Assembly (NCBI RefSeq): GCF_900096945.1
Contig: NZ_FMKA01000001.1
Location: 186,001-250,000 of the forward strand
Reading direction: 5' to 3'
DNA: 64,000 nt
Source of the DNA: Anaerobium acetethylicum
GTDB taxonomy: Bacteria; Bacillota; Clostridia; Lachnospirales; Lachnospiraceae
Position 1 is the stretch's first letter. Every line of letters starts with the position of its first letter. A model generated the notes under the pieces. That model saw only the letters and a list, made by a program, of their open reading frames with translations. It was not told the DNA's origin and made no database searches. Shown here piece by piece: positions 46,494 to 55,104 of the stretch. A program made the position numbers and the translations under genes.

Positions 46494-46522
46494 TTGACGT
46501 ACCCAGAAGACTGTGATAGTAT
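46494..46522 (+). promoter_or_regulatory. Promoter of the L21-Prp-L27 operon
   Basis: TTGACG (46494-46499) and TAGTAT (46517-46522) lie 17 bases apart; a TATAAT at 46520-46525 overlaps but would give a 20-base spacer. Confidence 0.6.
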
Positions 46523-46530
46523 AATAAGGT

Positions 46531-46604
46531 ATGCCGCACAATGAGGTTTTAAGTTCCGATTACGGACACCGCAGTTGGCGAGTAATGATAATAGGAGGTG
46601 CCAT
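46531..46604 (+). ncRNA. Ribosomal protein L21 leader RNA
   Basis: The short leader before rplU (TGCCGCACAATGAGG..., CGATTACGGACACCGCAG, then TTGGCGAGTAATGATAATAGGAGGTGCC) fits the Firmicute L21 leader in position, size and its GC-rich closing pieces. It is thought to mediate autogenous control by L21. Identification is by memory of the motif, not by a covariance search. Confidence 0.6.
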
Positions 46605-46913
46605 ATGTACGCAATTATAGCAACAGGTGGTAAACAGTACAAAGTAGCTGAAGGCGATATCATTAAAGTAGAAAAACTTGGAGTTGAAGCTGGACAGGCT
46701 GTTACATTTGACCAGGTTCTTGTTGTAAACAACGGTGAATTAGTAGTAGGAAGTCCTACAGTAGCTAATGCAACTGTTTCTGCAACTGTAATGAACGAAG
46801 GCAAAGGTAAAAAAGTCATCGTTTACAAATACAAGAGAAAATCTGGATATCACAAGAAAAACGGTCATAGACAGGCGTTTACTCAGGTTAAAATTGACAA
46901 GATCAATGCTTAA
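46605..46913 (+). CDS. rplU: 50S ribosomal protein L21
   Basis: The 102-residue protein begins MYAIIATGGKQYKV and ends with the RNA-binding VIVYKYKRKSGYHKKNGHRQ segment, both standard for bL21. The length is normal. AGGAGGTG lies just upstream. It leads the conserved rplU-prp-rpmA operon. Confidence 0.99.
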   Translation: MYAIIATGGKQYKVAEGDIIKVEKLGVEAGQAVTFDQVLVVNNGELVVGSPTVANATVSATVMNEGKGKKVIVYKYKRKSGYHKKNGHRQAFTQVKIDKINA

Positions 46914-46934
46914 TTTGAAGTAACAGGTATTGTT

Positions 46935-47258
46935 ATGATCAGAATAACAATTTATAAGAATTCAAACGGCAGCAATGTTGGATTTAAAACTAGCGGTCAT
47001 GCTGAATTTGCTGAATATGGGAAAGATATTATCTGCGCGGCAGTTTCTGCCATTACGATCAATTTCGTCAATTCCATTGAAGCATTTACCAATGACAGGT
47101 TTAAAATCAAAACCGGAGACGGACTTCTGAAATTTCGATTTCAAAAGGAACCAGGACCCGAATCAAAACTGCTGATGGATTCAATGATCCTTGGTTTGCA
47201 AGGAATCCAAAACGATTACAAGAATGAATATATTCAAATAATATTCAAGGAGGTGTAG
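46935..47258 (+). CDS. prp: Ribosomal-processing cysteine protease Prp
   Basis: Prp removes the N-terminal extension of ribosomal protein L27 in Firmicutes. The 107-residue protein has the catalytic dyad His22 (SGHAEF) and Cys34 (DIICAAVSA) in the expected places. The gene sits between rplU and rpmA, as in other Firmicutes, and the L27 here keeps the substrate site. It was long annotated YsxB. Confidence 0.95.
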   Translation: MIRITIYKNSNGSNVGFKTSGHAEFAEYGKDIICAAVSAITINFVNSIEAFTNDRFKIKTGDGLLKFRFQKEPGPESKLLMDSMILGLQGIQNDYKNEYIQIIFKEV

Positions 47259-47261
47259 ACT

Positions 47262-47552
47262 ATGTTAAAAATGAACCTTCAATTTTTCGCTCATAAAAAA
47301 GGAGTTGGTTCTACTAAGAATGGTAGAGATTCCGAATCTAAGAGATTAGGTGCGAAAAGAGCTGATGGACAGTTTGTAAAAGCTGGAAACATTCTTTACA
47401 GACAGCGCGGAACTAAAATTCATCCAGGTGTTAACGTTGGACGTGGCGGAGATGATACTTTATTCGCTTTAGTAGACGGTGTTGTTAGATTTCAGAGAAA
47501 AGGCAGAGACAAGAAACAAGTTTCTATCGTTCCTGTAGAAATCAACGAATAA
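47262..47552 (+). CDS. rpmA: 50S ribosomal protein L27, with cleavable extension
   Basis: The 96-residue protein starts [14 protein letters not shown]. The first nine residues are the Prp-removed extension, and cleavage after Phe9 would expose AHKKG at the peptidyl-transferase centre. The rest ([28 protein letters not shown]) is standard L27. AAGGAGGTG supports the start three bases after prp. Confidence 0.99.
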   Translation: MLKMNLQFFAHKKGVGSTKNGRDSESKRLGAKRADGQFVKAGNILYRQRGTKIHPGVNVGRGGDDTLFALVDGVVRFQRKGRDKKQVSIVPVEINE

Positions 47553-47565
47553 TTAACTATAAAAG

Positions 47566-47645
47566 GCGGCAAGGGCTTCCTGTTTTCATGAGTTAAGGGC
47601 TTCGGACTTGTAATTCATGTTAACAGAGGGACTTGCTGTTTTTTT
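47566..47645 (+). terminator. Large branched terminator after rpmA
   Basis: An 80-base hairpin closes with GGCAAG/CTTGCT and CCTGTT/AACAGAGG, has inner TCATGA/TTCATG and AAG/CTT pairs, and ends in seven T residues. It is much longer than the other terminators in the window. Nothing else is seen in the 47553-47767 gap apart from an AT-rich segment before obg. Confidence 0.75.
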
Positions 47646-47767
47646 GCAGATAATAGTATGTATTTATACATTTTTATTATATAATTGATTTGGCAGATAT
47701 TCAGTCAAACCTGCTGAAGACTGTCTGATTTGATACAATTTAACGGAATTGAAAAGAAGGTGAATTT

Positions 47768-49051
47768 ATGTTTGCTGATAGAGCAAAAATTTTTATAAAA
47801 TCAGGCAAGGGCGGAGACGGACATGTAAGCTTCCGAAGGGAAATTTATGTGCCGAACGGCGGACCTGACGGCGGAGACGGCGGCAGAGGCGGAGACGTTA
47901 TTTTTGTCGTCGATGAAGGACTCAATACCCTGAGTGATTTCAGACACAAGAGAAAATATTGTGCCGAAGACGGCGAACCGGGCGGAAAGAAAAGATGCCA
48001 TGGTAAGGACGGCGCGGACATCATTATCAAAGTTCCCCAGGGAACAATCATCAAGGAAGCGGAATCCGACAAGGTAATTGCCGATATGTCCGAACCCGAT
48101 TCAAAAAAGGTAATCCTGAAAGGCGGAAGAGGCGGGCAGGGAAACCAGCATTATGCAACTTCTACTATGCAGGTGCCTAAATTTGCACAGCCTGGACAGT
48201 CAAGCAAGGAACTGCAAGTCACCCTCGAGCTTAAGGTAATTGCCGATGTTGGGCTTGTTGGATTCCCTAATGTAGGAAAATCCACACTGCTCTCCAGGGT
48301 TTCAAATGCGAAGCCGAAGATTGCCAACTACCATTTCACCACGATAACCCCTAACCTGGGAGTTGTAGATCTTGAAAACGGAAAAGGCTTCGTAATTGCA
48401 GATATCCCCGGACTTATCGAAGGTGCTTCAGAAGGAGTCGGTTTAGGCCATGAATTCCTGAGGCATATCGAAAGAACAAAGGTAATGATACATATAGTAG
48501 ATGCGGCCTCTACTGAAGGCAGGGATCCTGTTGAAGACGTTTATACAATCAACAGGGAACTAGCTGCATATAATGCCGACCTTGCGAAAAGGCCTCAGGT
48601 AATTGCTGCCAACAAGACAGATGCCATTTTTGCAGATGATGAAGATCCGGTCCAGAAGATCCGTGATGAATTTGAGCCTCAGGGAATAAAAGTATTCCCA
48701 ATTTCCGCAGTGTCCGGAAAAGGCCTGAAAGAACTGCTTTACTACGTATATGAACTTCTTCAGACCGTAAATCCGGAACCGATCGTATTCGAACAGGAAT
48801 TTTTCCCTGAAGCCATAGACTATGCAAAACTGCCTCATACAATACATGTGAATGAGGATGGCTTCTATGTTGTGGAAGGTCCTCGTATTGAAAGGCTTCT
48901 CGGATACACGAATCTGGATTCCGAAAAGGGCTTTGCATTCTTCCAGAAATTCCTTAAGGACAGCGGAATACTTGATGAACTTATAGAGGCAGGAATCCAG
49001 GAAGGCGACACCGTAAAGATGTATGGCCTGGAATTCGACTATTACAAATAA
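47768..49051 (+). CDS. obgE: GTPase Obg/CgtA
   Basis: This 427-residue GTPase assists 50S assembly and stress responses. It has the Gly-rich Obg fold (about 1-158), a G domain with G1 GFPNVGKST, switch II DIPGLIEGASEGVGLGHEFLRH, NKTD and a SAVSGKG G5, and the C-terminal OCT domain. GAAGGTG supports the start. Placement after L21-L27 is the usual one. Confidence 0.98.
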   Translation: MFADRAKIFIKSGKGGDGHVSFRREIYVPNGGPDGGDGGRGGDVIFVVDEGLNTLSDFRHKRKYCAEDGEPGGKKRCHGKDGADIIIKVPQGTIIKEAESDKVIADMSEPDSKKVILKGGRGGQGNQHYATSTMQVPKFAQPGQSSKELQVTLELKVIADVGLVGFPNVGKSTLLSRVSNAKPKIANYHFTTITPNLGVVDLENGKGFVIADIPGLIEGASEGVGLGHEFLRHIERTKVMIHIVDAASTEGRDPVEDVYTINRELAAYNADLAKRPQVIAANKTDAIFADDEDPVQKIRDEFEPQGIKVFPISAVSGKGLKELLYYVYELLQTVNPEPIVFEQEFFPEAIDYAKLPHTIHVNEDGFYVVEGPRIERLLGYTNLDSEKGFAFFQKFLKDSGILDELIEAGIQEGDTVKMYGLEFDYYK

Positions 49052-49117
49052 ATTCCAAAGCGGAAAGCCCGGCAGAGCCGGGCTGCCTTATATCTTGCAC
49101 CAGGGAGGTGACAATAA

Positions 49118-49405
49118 ATGACAAGCAAACAAAGAGCATACTTAAAAGGCCTTGCAAGCACAATGGACCCGATTTTTCAGGTAGGAAAAGCAAGCCTTAC
49201 GCCGGAAATTACATCTGCAATCGCAGAAGCACTTGAAGCAAGGGAACTCATAAAAATAAACGTTCTTAAAAACTGCATGGATGACCCGAAGGAAATCGCT
49301 TCAATAGTCGGCGAAAGAACCCATTCGGAAGTCGTTCAGGTAATCGGCAAGAAAATCATCCTCTACAAAGAATCAAAAGACAAGAAAAAGATCATACTTC
49401 CTTAG
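49118..49405 (+). CDS. yhbY: YhbY-type CRM-domain RNA-binding protein
   Basis: The 95-residue CRM-domain protein binds pre-50S particles. It has the start TSKQRAYLKGLASTMDPIFQVGK, the glycine loop and the ALEARELIKINVLKN pattern, and EIASIVGERTHSEVVQVIGKKIILY. A GC-rich hairpin (AGCCCGGC/GCCGGGCT, about 49065-49083) without a T run separates it from obgE. AGGGAGGTG supports the start. Confidence 0.96.
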   Translation: MTSKQRAYLKGLASTMDPIFQVGKASLTPEITSAIAEALEARELIKINVLKNCMDDPKEIASIVGERTHSEVVQVIGKKIILYKESKDKKKIILP

Positions 49406-49415
49406 GAGATACAAA

Positions 49416-50045
49416 ATGAAAATGTTTAGGGATGGAAATGACAGAATCGGCATTATGGGAGGAACATTCAATCCGATCCATATAGGCCATCTGATTCTGG
49501 CTGAGAATGCTTATGAACAATTCAATTTAGACAGAGTGCTGATTATGCCTTCGGGTAAACCGCCTCATAAGGAAAATCTGGAATCCGCCTCAACAGAACA
49601 CAGGGTAAAGATGGCTGAACTGGCTATTGGCAGCAACAATCACTTTGAGCTCTCTCTGATTGAGGTGGAATCTTCCGGATACACGTATACCTATGAAACA
49701 TTAGCTAAATTAAAAGAAAAAAATCCCGACACTGAGTATTATTTTATTATGGGAGAAGATTCGCTTTTTGATTTTGAAAAATGGAAGGAACCTGCAAAAA
49801 TATGCGATAAGACAATCCTTGTTGTCGCATGCCGGGATGTCTACACACAGGCAGACCTGGATGAGCAGATCGGATATATCCGAAAAAAATATGGCTGCCG
49901 TATCTACAAGCTTGATACTCCAAACATAGACATATCTTCCAGCGTCATTCGCAAACGCGTCAGCAAAAAGCAGACAATCAAATATTACGTCCCTGAAGAT
50001 GTGGAGCGTTATATTTACAACAGGAAATTATACCAGAATGTTTAA
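49416..50045 (+). CDS. nadD: Nicotinate-nucleotide adenylyltransferase NadD
   Basis: This enzyme adenylates nicotinate mononucleotide in NAD synthesis. The 209-residue protein has the nucleotidyltransferase signature IGIMGGTFNPIHIGHL (11-26), PSGKPPHK, GEDSLFDFEKWKE and the closing DISSSVIRKR (ISSTxIR-type). It is 10 bases after yhbY and is followed by yqeK, the standard Firmicute order. Confidence 0.97.
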   Translation: MKMFRDGNDRIGIMGGTFNPIHIGHLILAENAYEQFNLDRVLIMPSGKPPHKENLESASTEHRVKMAELAIGSNNHFELSLIEVESSGYTYTYETLAKLKEKNPDTEYYFIMGEDSLFDFEKWKEPAKICDKTILVVACRDVYTQADLDEQIGYIRKKYGCRIYKLDTPNIDISSSVIRKRVSKKQTIKYYVPEDVERYIYNRKLYQNV

Positions 50046-50052
50046 TTGAATA

Positions 50053-50694
50053 GTGAAGGTGAGTACTACGAATCTGAAAAAATTTAAACGTAAACTGAAA
50101 AAGACGCTGGACGAGAATCGATATGTCCATACAATGGGTGTTATGTATACAGCTGCCTGCCTCGCCATGCGGTATGAATGCGATATTTCAAAAGCGCAGA
50201 CTGCAGGTATTCTTCACGACTGTGCGAAATGCATACCCGATGATACCAAAGTGCAGCTTTGCAGGAAATACAATATCCATATGACAGATCTGGAGAAGTC
50301 AAATCCATTCCTTCTCCATGCAAAGCTTGGTGCTTTTTTTGCAATGCATAAATACAAAGTAACAGACAAAGAAGTAATCAGCGCAATCCTGAACCATACA
50401 ACAGGAAAACCGGACATGTCGCTTCTTGACAAAATCATATATGTTGCAGACTATATTGAACCCGGCAGGGAGAAAGCGCCTAACCTGAGTGAAATCAGAA
50501 AGCTGGCTTTCATTGATATCGACCGTGCCGTTTACAGGATTCTGGATGATACTCTGGCATATCTGGAGCATTCCGATGGTGATGTCGAACCGCTCACCAG
50601 GAAGGCTTATGAATATTACAGGGATTATTACAATAATCTTGAAAATCATGATTTGAACGGCTCTGCCGATCTCAAGTCTGCTGAACATGAATAA
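50053..50694 (+). CDS. yqeK: YqeK family HD-domain hydrolase (Ap4A hydrolase)
   Basis: The 213-residue HD protein is of the YqeK group, reported to cleave diadenosine tetraphosphate to ADP. HD metal residues appear in RYVHTMGV, GILHDCAK and ISAILNHTTGKP, followed by DKIIYVADYIEPGRE. The start is uncertain: GTG 50053 or GTG 50059 (AAGGTGAG overlap the site). It lies between nadD and rsfS, as usual. Confidence 0.94.
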   Translation: MKVSTTNLKKFKRKLKKTLDENRYVHTMGVMYTAACLAMRYECDISKAQTAGILHDCAKCIPDDTKVQLCRKYNIHMTDLEKSNPFLLHAKLGAFFAMHKYKVTDKEVISAILNHTTGKPDMSLLDKIIYVADYIEPGREKAPNLSEIRKLAFIDIDRAVYRILDDTLAYLEHSDGDVEPLTRKAYEYYRDYYNNLENHDLNGSADLKSAEHE

Positions 50695-50718
50695 AGGATA
50701 CTGAGAGGAATTAGTAAA

Positions 50719-51075
50719 ATGAATCAATCAAAAGAAATGGCACGTATAGCATGTGCTGCCCTTGCCGATAAAAAGGCAGAAGATATAAAAGTAATCGAAA
50801 TAGGCGGCATCTCCGCTCTTGGCGATTATTTTATAATTGCAAACGGTACAAACAGAAACCAGGTACAGGCTATGATAGACAACGTACAGGACGACCTTTT
50901 CAAAGCAGGCCATGAAGCCAAGCATATAGAAGGCTACAACACTGCAAACTGGATTCTTCTTGATTACGGCGATATCATTGTACATGTTTTCGCAAAAGAG
51001 GACAGATCGTTCTATGATCTCGAAAGGATCTGGAGAGATGGCAAGGAAATTGACGTCGAAGAGCTGTTAAAGTAG
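50719..51075 (+). CDS. rsfS: Ribosomal silencing factor RsfS
   Basis: RsfS binds L14 and blocks subunit joining when nutrients are low. The 118-residue protein has GDYFIIANGTNRNQVQAMIDN and EGYNTANWILLDYGDIIVHVF, both diagnostic of the family. GAGAGGAAT is the ribosome binding site. It ends the obgE-rsfS block; a foldback repeat begins within a few bases of its stop. Confidence 0.97.
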   Translation: MNQSKEMARIACAALADKKAEDIKVIEIGGISALGDYFIIANGTNRNQVQAMIDNVQDDLFKAGHEAKHIEGYNTANWILLDYGDIIVHVFAKEDRSFYDLERIWRDGKEIDVEELLK

Positions 51076-51078
51076 ATT

Positions 51079-51337
51079 CGTGCCAAAAGCCCATTTACAT
51101 AATGGTATTCGTCAATTTGCACAGGTTTTCGAATGAGGACGTGATGCAAAACATGTTGATTCGCAGCGCGCTCTCGCTTAGATGAAGACGTAGTGGTACG
51201 TAAGGCCGCAAAATACGCGGCCCAAGTACCAACGTCTTCATAAAGCTGCTCATCAATTCATGTTTTGTATCACTGTGCTACAGCTAGCGAGTGTGCAAAT
51301 TGATGAAGCCGAGGTTTACGATATGCTTTTGACATTC
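51079..51337 (+). repeat. Foldback repeat, copy 2 (full length)
   Basis: The 259-base element is an almost complete imperfect palindrome. Paired blocks from the ends inward are CCAAAAGC/GCTTTTGAC, TCAATTTGCACA/TGTGCAAATTGA, GTGATGCAAAACATG/CATGTTTTGTATCAC, ATGAAGACGT/ACGTCTTCAT and, at the tip, GGTAC..GGCCGC/GCGGCC..GTACC. It matches copy 3 (61135) along its whole length. It contains no open frame. Confidence 0.9.
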
Positions 51338-51349
51338 TGATCCTATGAT

Positions 51350-51418
51350 GTTGGAGTCAAAAGGTATTTTGACCCTAGATACCTACGGATTGTTACGCAC
51401 TTTGTGGTATCATCCTAT
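51350..51418 (-). repeat. Diverged single copy of the 147-base repeat
   Basis: Read on the minus strand, this segment matches the third hairpin and the unit boundary of the array at 23644-24142: on the plus strand GACCCTAGATACCTACGGATTG corresponds to the array's reverse complement GACCCTTGGATACCAACGGA. The GTTACGCACTTTGTG part also matches. The large first hairpin is reduced to a short TCAAAAggtaTTTTGA stem, and the second hairpin is absent. Confidence 0.65.
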
Positions 51419-51423
51419 AAATC

Positions 51424-51468
51424 AAAAAAACCACAGGCTGCCGAATTGACAGTTCTGTGGTTTTTTTT
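51424..51468. terminator. Bidirectional terminator
   Basis: AAAAAAACCACAG and CTGTGGTTTTTTTT form a strong stem; it can serve transcripts from both sides, including lexA on the minus strand, whose coding end is 66 bases away. Confidence 0.82.
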
Positions 51469-51534
51469 ATCCGAACTTGTATTTGCAGGGCAGGCCTGGC
51501 ATTTAACCGGTCCGCCGCCTGTTTTGTCTGCACT

Positions 51535-52152
51535 TTAATGAAAAAGCCTGAAGACACCGAATACCTTACCCAGTATGGAAAGCTCCTTGAGGATGATAGG
51601 CTCAAGGGAATCATTCTCCGGCTGCAGCCTGTAATGGCCGCTTTCTTTATAATAAGTTTTAACGGTTGCGGAGTCATCAACAAGCGCAACAACGATATCT
51701 CCGTTTTTTGCGGTTGACTGCTTCTGGACAAGCACCTTGTCACCATCAAGGATTCCTGCATTGATCATGCTGTTTCCCTTGACTGTCAGGATGAACGTAT
51801 CCTGATTCGGCACATATTCAGTAGGCATAGGGAAATAAGATTCCACATTTTCAACAGCGAGAATAGGGGTGCCGGCGGCAACTGTTCCAACAATTGGAAT
51901 GTTAACCATTTCCCTGCGTCCGAGGTTGAAGTTGTCATCTATAATCTCTATTGCTCTTGGTTTTGTTGGATCCCTTCGGATATAACCGTTCTTTTCAAGG
52001 GTTTCCAGATGGGAGTGGACGGAGGAAGTCGACTTCAGGTGGACTGCTTCACATATTTCCCTGACTGCCGGCGGATAACCCTTCTTTAATATTTCTTTTT
52101 TTATATATTCGAGGATTTCGGCCTGCTTTGCGCTCAATCTGCCATATTCCAT
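51535..52152 (-). CDS. lexA: SOS repressor LexA
   Basis: LexA represses DNA-damage genes and cleaves itself when RecA is activated. The 205-residue protein has a winged-helix domain (about 1-65), the scissile Ala93-Gly94 (VAAGTP), catalytic Ser128 (GNSM) and Lys165 (ATVKTY). Length and start (AGGGAGG upstream) are normal. LexA boxes lie in its own promoter, so it is autoregulated. The division-inhibitor target yneA is 9 kb away rather than adjacent as in Bacillus. Confidence 0.98.
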   Translation of the reverse strand: MEYGRLSAKQAEILEYIKKEILKKGYPPAVREICEAVHLKSTSSVHSHLETLEKNGYIRRDPTKPRAIEIIDDNFNLGRREMVNIPIVGTVAAGTPILAVENVESYFPMPTEYVPNQDTFILTVKGNSMINAGILDGDKVLVQKQSTAKNGDIVVALVDDSATVKTYYKESGHYRLQPENDSLEPIILKELSILGKVFGVFRLFH

Positions 52153-52245
52153 TTATGTATACCTCCCTGGTTTAGAATGCAACGATCCAGCTGTATAAAC
52201 GGCTGTTATATGCCGCATACTGAATAGTTATTTTGCAATTATCAT

Positions 52246-52280
52246 AACACATACGTTCGGGTTTTGCAAACTAATGTTCG
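52246..52280 (-). promoter_or_regulatory. lexA promoter with LexA boxes
   Basis: On the minus strand TTGCAA and TATGAT lie 17 bases apart. A CAAAC-TAAT-GTTCG box (52267-52280) matches the Gram-positive GAAC-N4-GTTC consensus with one mismatch and overlaps the -35 box. A weaker ACAC-ATAC-GTTC (52247-52258) lies in the spacer. Confidence 0.75.
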
Positions 52281-52298
52281 TATTATTTCTTTTATTTA

Positions 52299-52327
52299 TT
52301 GATACCTCCTTGAAAGTATGCTAAGAT
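52299..52327 (+). promoter_or_regulatory. Promoter of the NusG-II-domain gene
   Basis: TTGATA (52299-52304) and TAAGAT (52322-52327) lie 17 bases apart and divergent to lexA. The LexA boxes are upstream of this promoter, so it may be only weakly SOS-affected. Confidence 0.55.
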
Positions 52328-52358
52328 AGATTCGTATCGTGAAAGGATGAAGCTGCAA

Positions 52359-52745
52359 ATGAAAATGATCAGGAAAACAGATTTTATTGTCATTGGAATA
52401 CTCATTCTGGCGGCGGGTCTGATTTTTTTCTTTAATTCAGTCATACTGGATACATCCGGTGACTACGCAGCAGTGTATGTGGATAATACTCTGATTGCCA
52501 AATACCCCTTAAAAGAAAATACGGATTTGATAATAAATGGCTACGGCGGCGGGACCAACCGCCTGATTATAGAAGACGGCAAAGCTCATATTGAGAGCGC
52601 ATCCTGCCCTGATAAGATCTGTGCTAACCAGCATGCTGTCTCAAAGGCAGGAGAAACCATAGTATGCCTGCCGAATAAAATGGTGATTCGTATCATAAGT
52701 ACTGACGACGGATCAGATGAAGATACCGATTTTATTGCAAAATAA
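52359..52745 (+). CDS. NusG domain II-containing membrane protein
   Basis: This protein of about 128 residues has one N-terminal membrane helix (about 10-28) and an extracytoplasmic NusG-II-type domain. The latter is marked by a strand-rich region and the CPDKICANQ and ETIVCLPNKMVIRI segments. Such proteins are common in Clostridia, often near FMN-binding or Rnf-type genes, and have no assigned role. The two cysteines (CPDKIC) could be redox active. The start may be ATG 52347, 52359 or 52365; AAAGG is slightly far from the middle one. Confidence 0.75.
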   Translation: MKMIRKTDFIVIGILILAAGLIFFFNSVILDTSGDYAAVYVDNTLIAKYPLKENTDLIINGYGGGTNRLIIEDGKAHIESASCPDKICANQHAVSKAGETIVCLPNKMVIRIISTDDGSDEDTDFIAK

Positions 52746-52768
52746 AAACAACCCATCCCTGTACTTTT

Positions 52769-52798
52769 AAAGCATTTCGGCTTCCGCCAGATGCTTTT
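52769..52798 (+). terminator. Intrinsic terminator
   Basis: AAAGCAT-TTC-GGC and GCC-AG-ATGCTTTT form a hairpin with a TTCC loop, 23 bases after the NusG-II gene. Confidence 0.75.
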
Positions 52799-52931
52799 CC
52801 TTATATCACAGGAAAATTCTTCCTATGATCAAAAAAAACGCTACAGGAGTTGAATTGGCGATGCCACTTTGTTTAATGTAAAAGCTGGCTGCCAGAACAG
52901 AAACAAACAAATGATTTCGGAGGAATAGAAA

Positions 52932-53555
52932 ATGATTTCATATATAAAAGGAAAAATCGCAGCAATAGAGGACGACATGCTGATACTCGAAGCAGGCAGC
53001 ATCGGCTACAACATCCGTCTTTCGCTTTCGACAATCGCACAGCTTCCGCCCGCAGGAGCTGATGTGAAGATATTTACCTATTTGAATGTCCGGGAAGACG
53101 CCATGAACCTTTTCGGGTTTATTTCCAGGGATGACCTGAATGTTTTTAAACTTCTGATCGGCATCAACGGCATCGGCCCAAAGGTTGCCCTCGGCATACA
53201 GTCAGCCCTCAGCTCTGATGAGCTGAGGTTTGCAGTTCTGTCTGATGATGTCAAAACAATTTCGAAAGCTCCCGGAATCGGACCAAAAACTGCACAACGC
53301 GTTGTTATGGAGCTTAAAGACAAGATGAAGCTTGAAGATGCCTTTGAGAACCTGCAGGGAAGTTCTGATGCAGGTATGGCTGCCGCAGGCACTGCAGGCA
53401 CCGGAGATGCAAAGAATGAGGCTGTGCAGGCGCTTGTTGCCCTGGGCTATTCAGGCGCGGAAGCCCTCAAGGCACTCAAACAGGCTGAAATCAATGAATC
53501 CATGGACGCGGAAATGATACTGAAAGCCGCACTGAAGAAATTATCTTTTTTATGA
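52932..53555 (+). CDS. ruvA: Holliday junction branch-migration protein RuvA
   Basis: RuvA tetramers bind Holliday junctions and load RuvB. The 207-residue protein has the OB-like N domain (MISYIKGKIAAIEDD), two helix-hairpin-helix motifs (GINGIGPKVALGI, APGIGPKTAQRVV) and a C-terminal RuvB-binding domain after an Ala/Gly linker. It precedes ruvB by 12 bases. No ruvC is present; RecU is encoded at 36.5 kb. Confidence 0.98.
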   Translation: MISYIKGKIAAIEDDMLILEAGSIGYNIRLSLSTIAQLPPAGADVKIFTYLNVREDAMNLFGFISRDDLNVFKLLIGINGIGPKVALGIQSALSSDELRFAVLSDDVKTISKAPGIGPKTAQRVVMELKDKMKLEDAFENLQGSSDAGMAAAGTAGTGDAKNEAVQALVALGYSGAEALKALKQAEINESMDAEMILKAALKKLSFL

Positions 53556-53567
53556 TAGAGGACGGAT

Positions 53568-54554
53568 ATGAGCAAAAGAATAATAACAACAGATTTTACT
53601 GAAGAAGATTCACGGATTGAAAACAGCCTTCGCCCTCAGACTCTTGACGAGTACATAGGGCAGGAAAAGGTCAAAAATACATTGAAGATTTATATAGAAG
53701 CAGCCAAACAGAGAAACGAGTCGCTGGACCACGTGCTGTTTTACGGACCTCCGGGGCTTGGCAAAACCACTCTTGCATCTATAATCGCAAATGAGATGAA
53801 CGTGAACCTGAAAATCACATCCGGCCCTGCTATAGAAAAACCCGGGGAAATGGCTGCTATTTTAAATAATCTGCAGAGCGGCGACCTGCTTTTTGTCGAC
53901 GAGATACACCGCCTTAACAGGCAGGTAGAAGAAGTGCTTTACCCTGCCATGGAGGATTATGCCATTGACATCATGATAGGAAAAGGCGCATCGGCCAGAT
54001 CCATACGCCTTGACCTGCCCCATTTTACCCTGGTAGGTGCAACCACAAGAGCCGGCCTTCTGACTGCACCCCTGCGAGATCGTTTCGGTGTCGTAAACAA
54101 GCTGGAATTCTACACACCTGATGAACTTAAGACTATAATCGTAAGGTCAGCCAGGGTGCTTGGAACCGATATCGATGAAAAAGGTGCTTCGGAGATTGCC
54201 AGCCGGTCCAGAGGAACACCAAGGCTTGCCAACAGGCTTTTAAAGAGGGTGAGGGATTTCGCCCAGGTCAAGTATGACGGTGCGATAACCGAAGAGGTTG
54301 CGAAGTTTGCCCTGGACCTTCTGGAAGTGGACAAACTCGGCCTGGATAACATAGACAGGACCATTCTGACGACAATGATTGAAAAATTCAGCGGCGGGCC
54401 CGTCGGGCTTGACACGCTGGCCGCTGCACTTGGCGAAGACTCCGGCACTATTGAGGACGTTTATGAGCCCTATCTGATTAAGAATGGATTTATAAACAGG
54501 ACACCGAGAGGAAGGGTGGTAACGGAATCCGCATACTACCATCTCGGCCTGTAA
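53568..54554 (+). CDS. ruvB: Holliday junction branch-migration ATPase RuvB
   Basis: This AAA+ motor drives branch migration. The 328-residue protein shows [16 protein letters not shown], Walker [10 protein letters not shown], Walker [28 protein letters not shown] and the winged-helix end [18 protein letters not shown]. The length is normal. It is in an operon with ruvA, with a GAGGA site. Confidence 0.99.
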   Translation: MSKRIITTDFTEEDSRIENSLRPQTLDEYIGQEKVKNTLKIYIEAAKQRNESLDHVLFYGPPGLGKTTLASIIANEMNVNLKITSGPAIEKPGEMAAILNNLQSGDLLFVDEIHRLNRQVEEVLYPAMEDYAIDIMIGKGASARSIRLDLPHFTLVGATTRAGLLTAPLRDRFGVVNKLEFYTPDELKTIIVRSARVLGTDIDEKGASEIASRSRGTPRLANRLLKRVRDFAQVKYDGAITEEVAKFALDLLEVDKLGLDNIDRTILTTMIEKFSGGPVGLDTLAAALGEDSGTIEDVYEPYLIKNGFINRTPRGRVVTESAYYHLGL

Positions 54555-54678
54555 ACTGATCACTGTCGCCTTCGCAGGGAGCACTTTTATATTAAGATAA
54601 AAAAATCATTTCCTAATTAATCAACTAAACGGTATAAAACTTACATGATAAATTACTCTACAGATTGGAGCGGAAATT

Positions 54679-55092
54679 ATGGCATCAAAAAACAACACAC
54701 AGGTGTTAATAGGCGGAAGGGTCCTTACCCTGAGCGGATACGAAAGTGAAGAATACCTTCACAAAGTTGCCAGCTACATCAACAATAAGCAGGCTGAACT
54801 TAACCATATGAAGGGCTACAGCCGGATGACTTTTGACATACAGAGCATGCTTCTTGAGATCAATATCGCAGATGATTATTTCAAAGCAAAAACACAGGTG
54901 GCAGCCCTTGAAAGCGATATAGAGAAAAAGGAAAAAGAAATCTACGACATTAAGCACGAGCTGATTTCTGAACGGCTCAAGTACGAAGATCTCGAAAAGA
55001 AGCACAGGGAATTATACGAAAAAAACCATGAATTACAGAAAGAGATCATCAAGCTGGAAACAGAGATGGATGATTTCACCAGACCACAATAA
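54679..55092 (+). CDS. zapA: Cell division protein ZapA
   Basis: ZapA bundles FtsZ filaments at the septum. The 137-residue protein has the ZapA globular N part (TQVLIGGRVLTLSGYESEEYLHKVASYINNK) and a long C-terminal coiled coil (about 70-130). TGGAGCGG precedes the ATG. It is 12 bases upstream of the U32 peptidase gene, a common Clostridial pair. Confidence 0.92.
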   Translation: MASKNNTQVLIGGRVLTLSGYESEEYLHKVASYINNKQAELNHMKGYSRMTFDIQSMLLEINIADDYFKAKTQVAALESDIEKKEKEIYDIKHELISERLKYEDLEKKHRELYEKNHELQKEIIKLETEMDDFTRPQ

Positions 55093-55104
55093 AGGATCAT
55101 ACAT

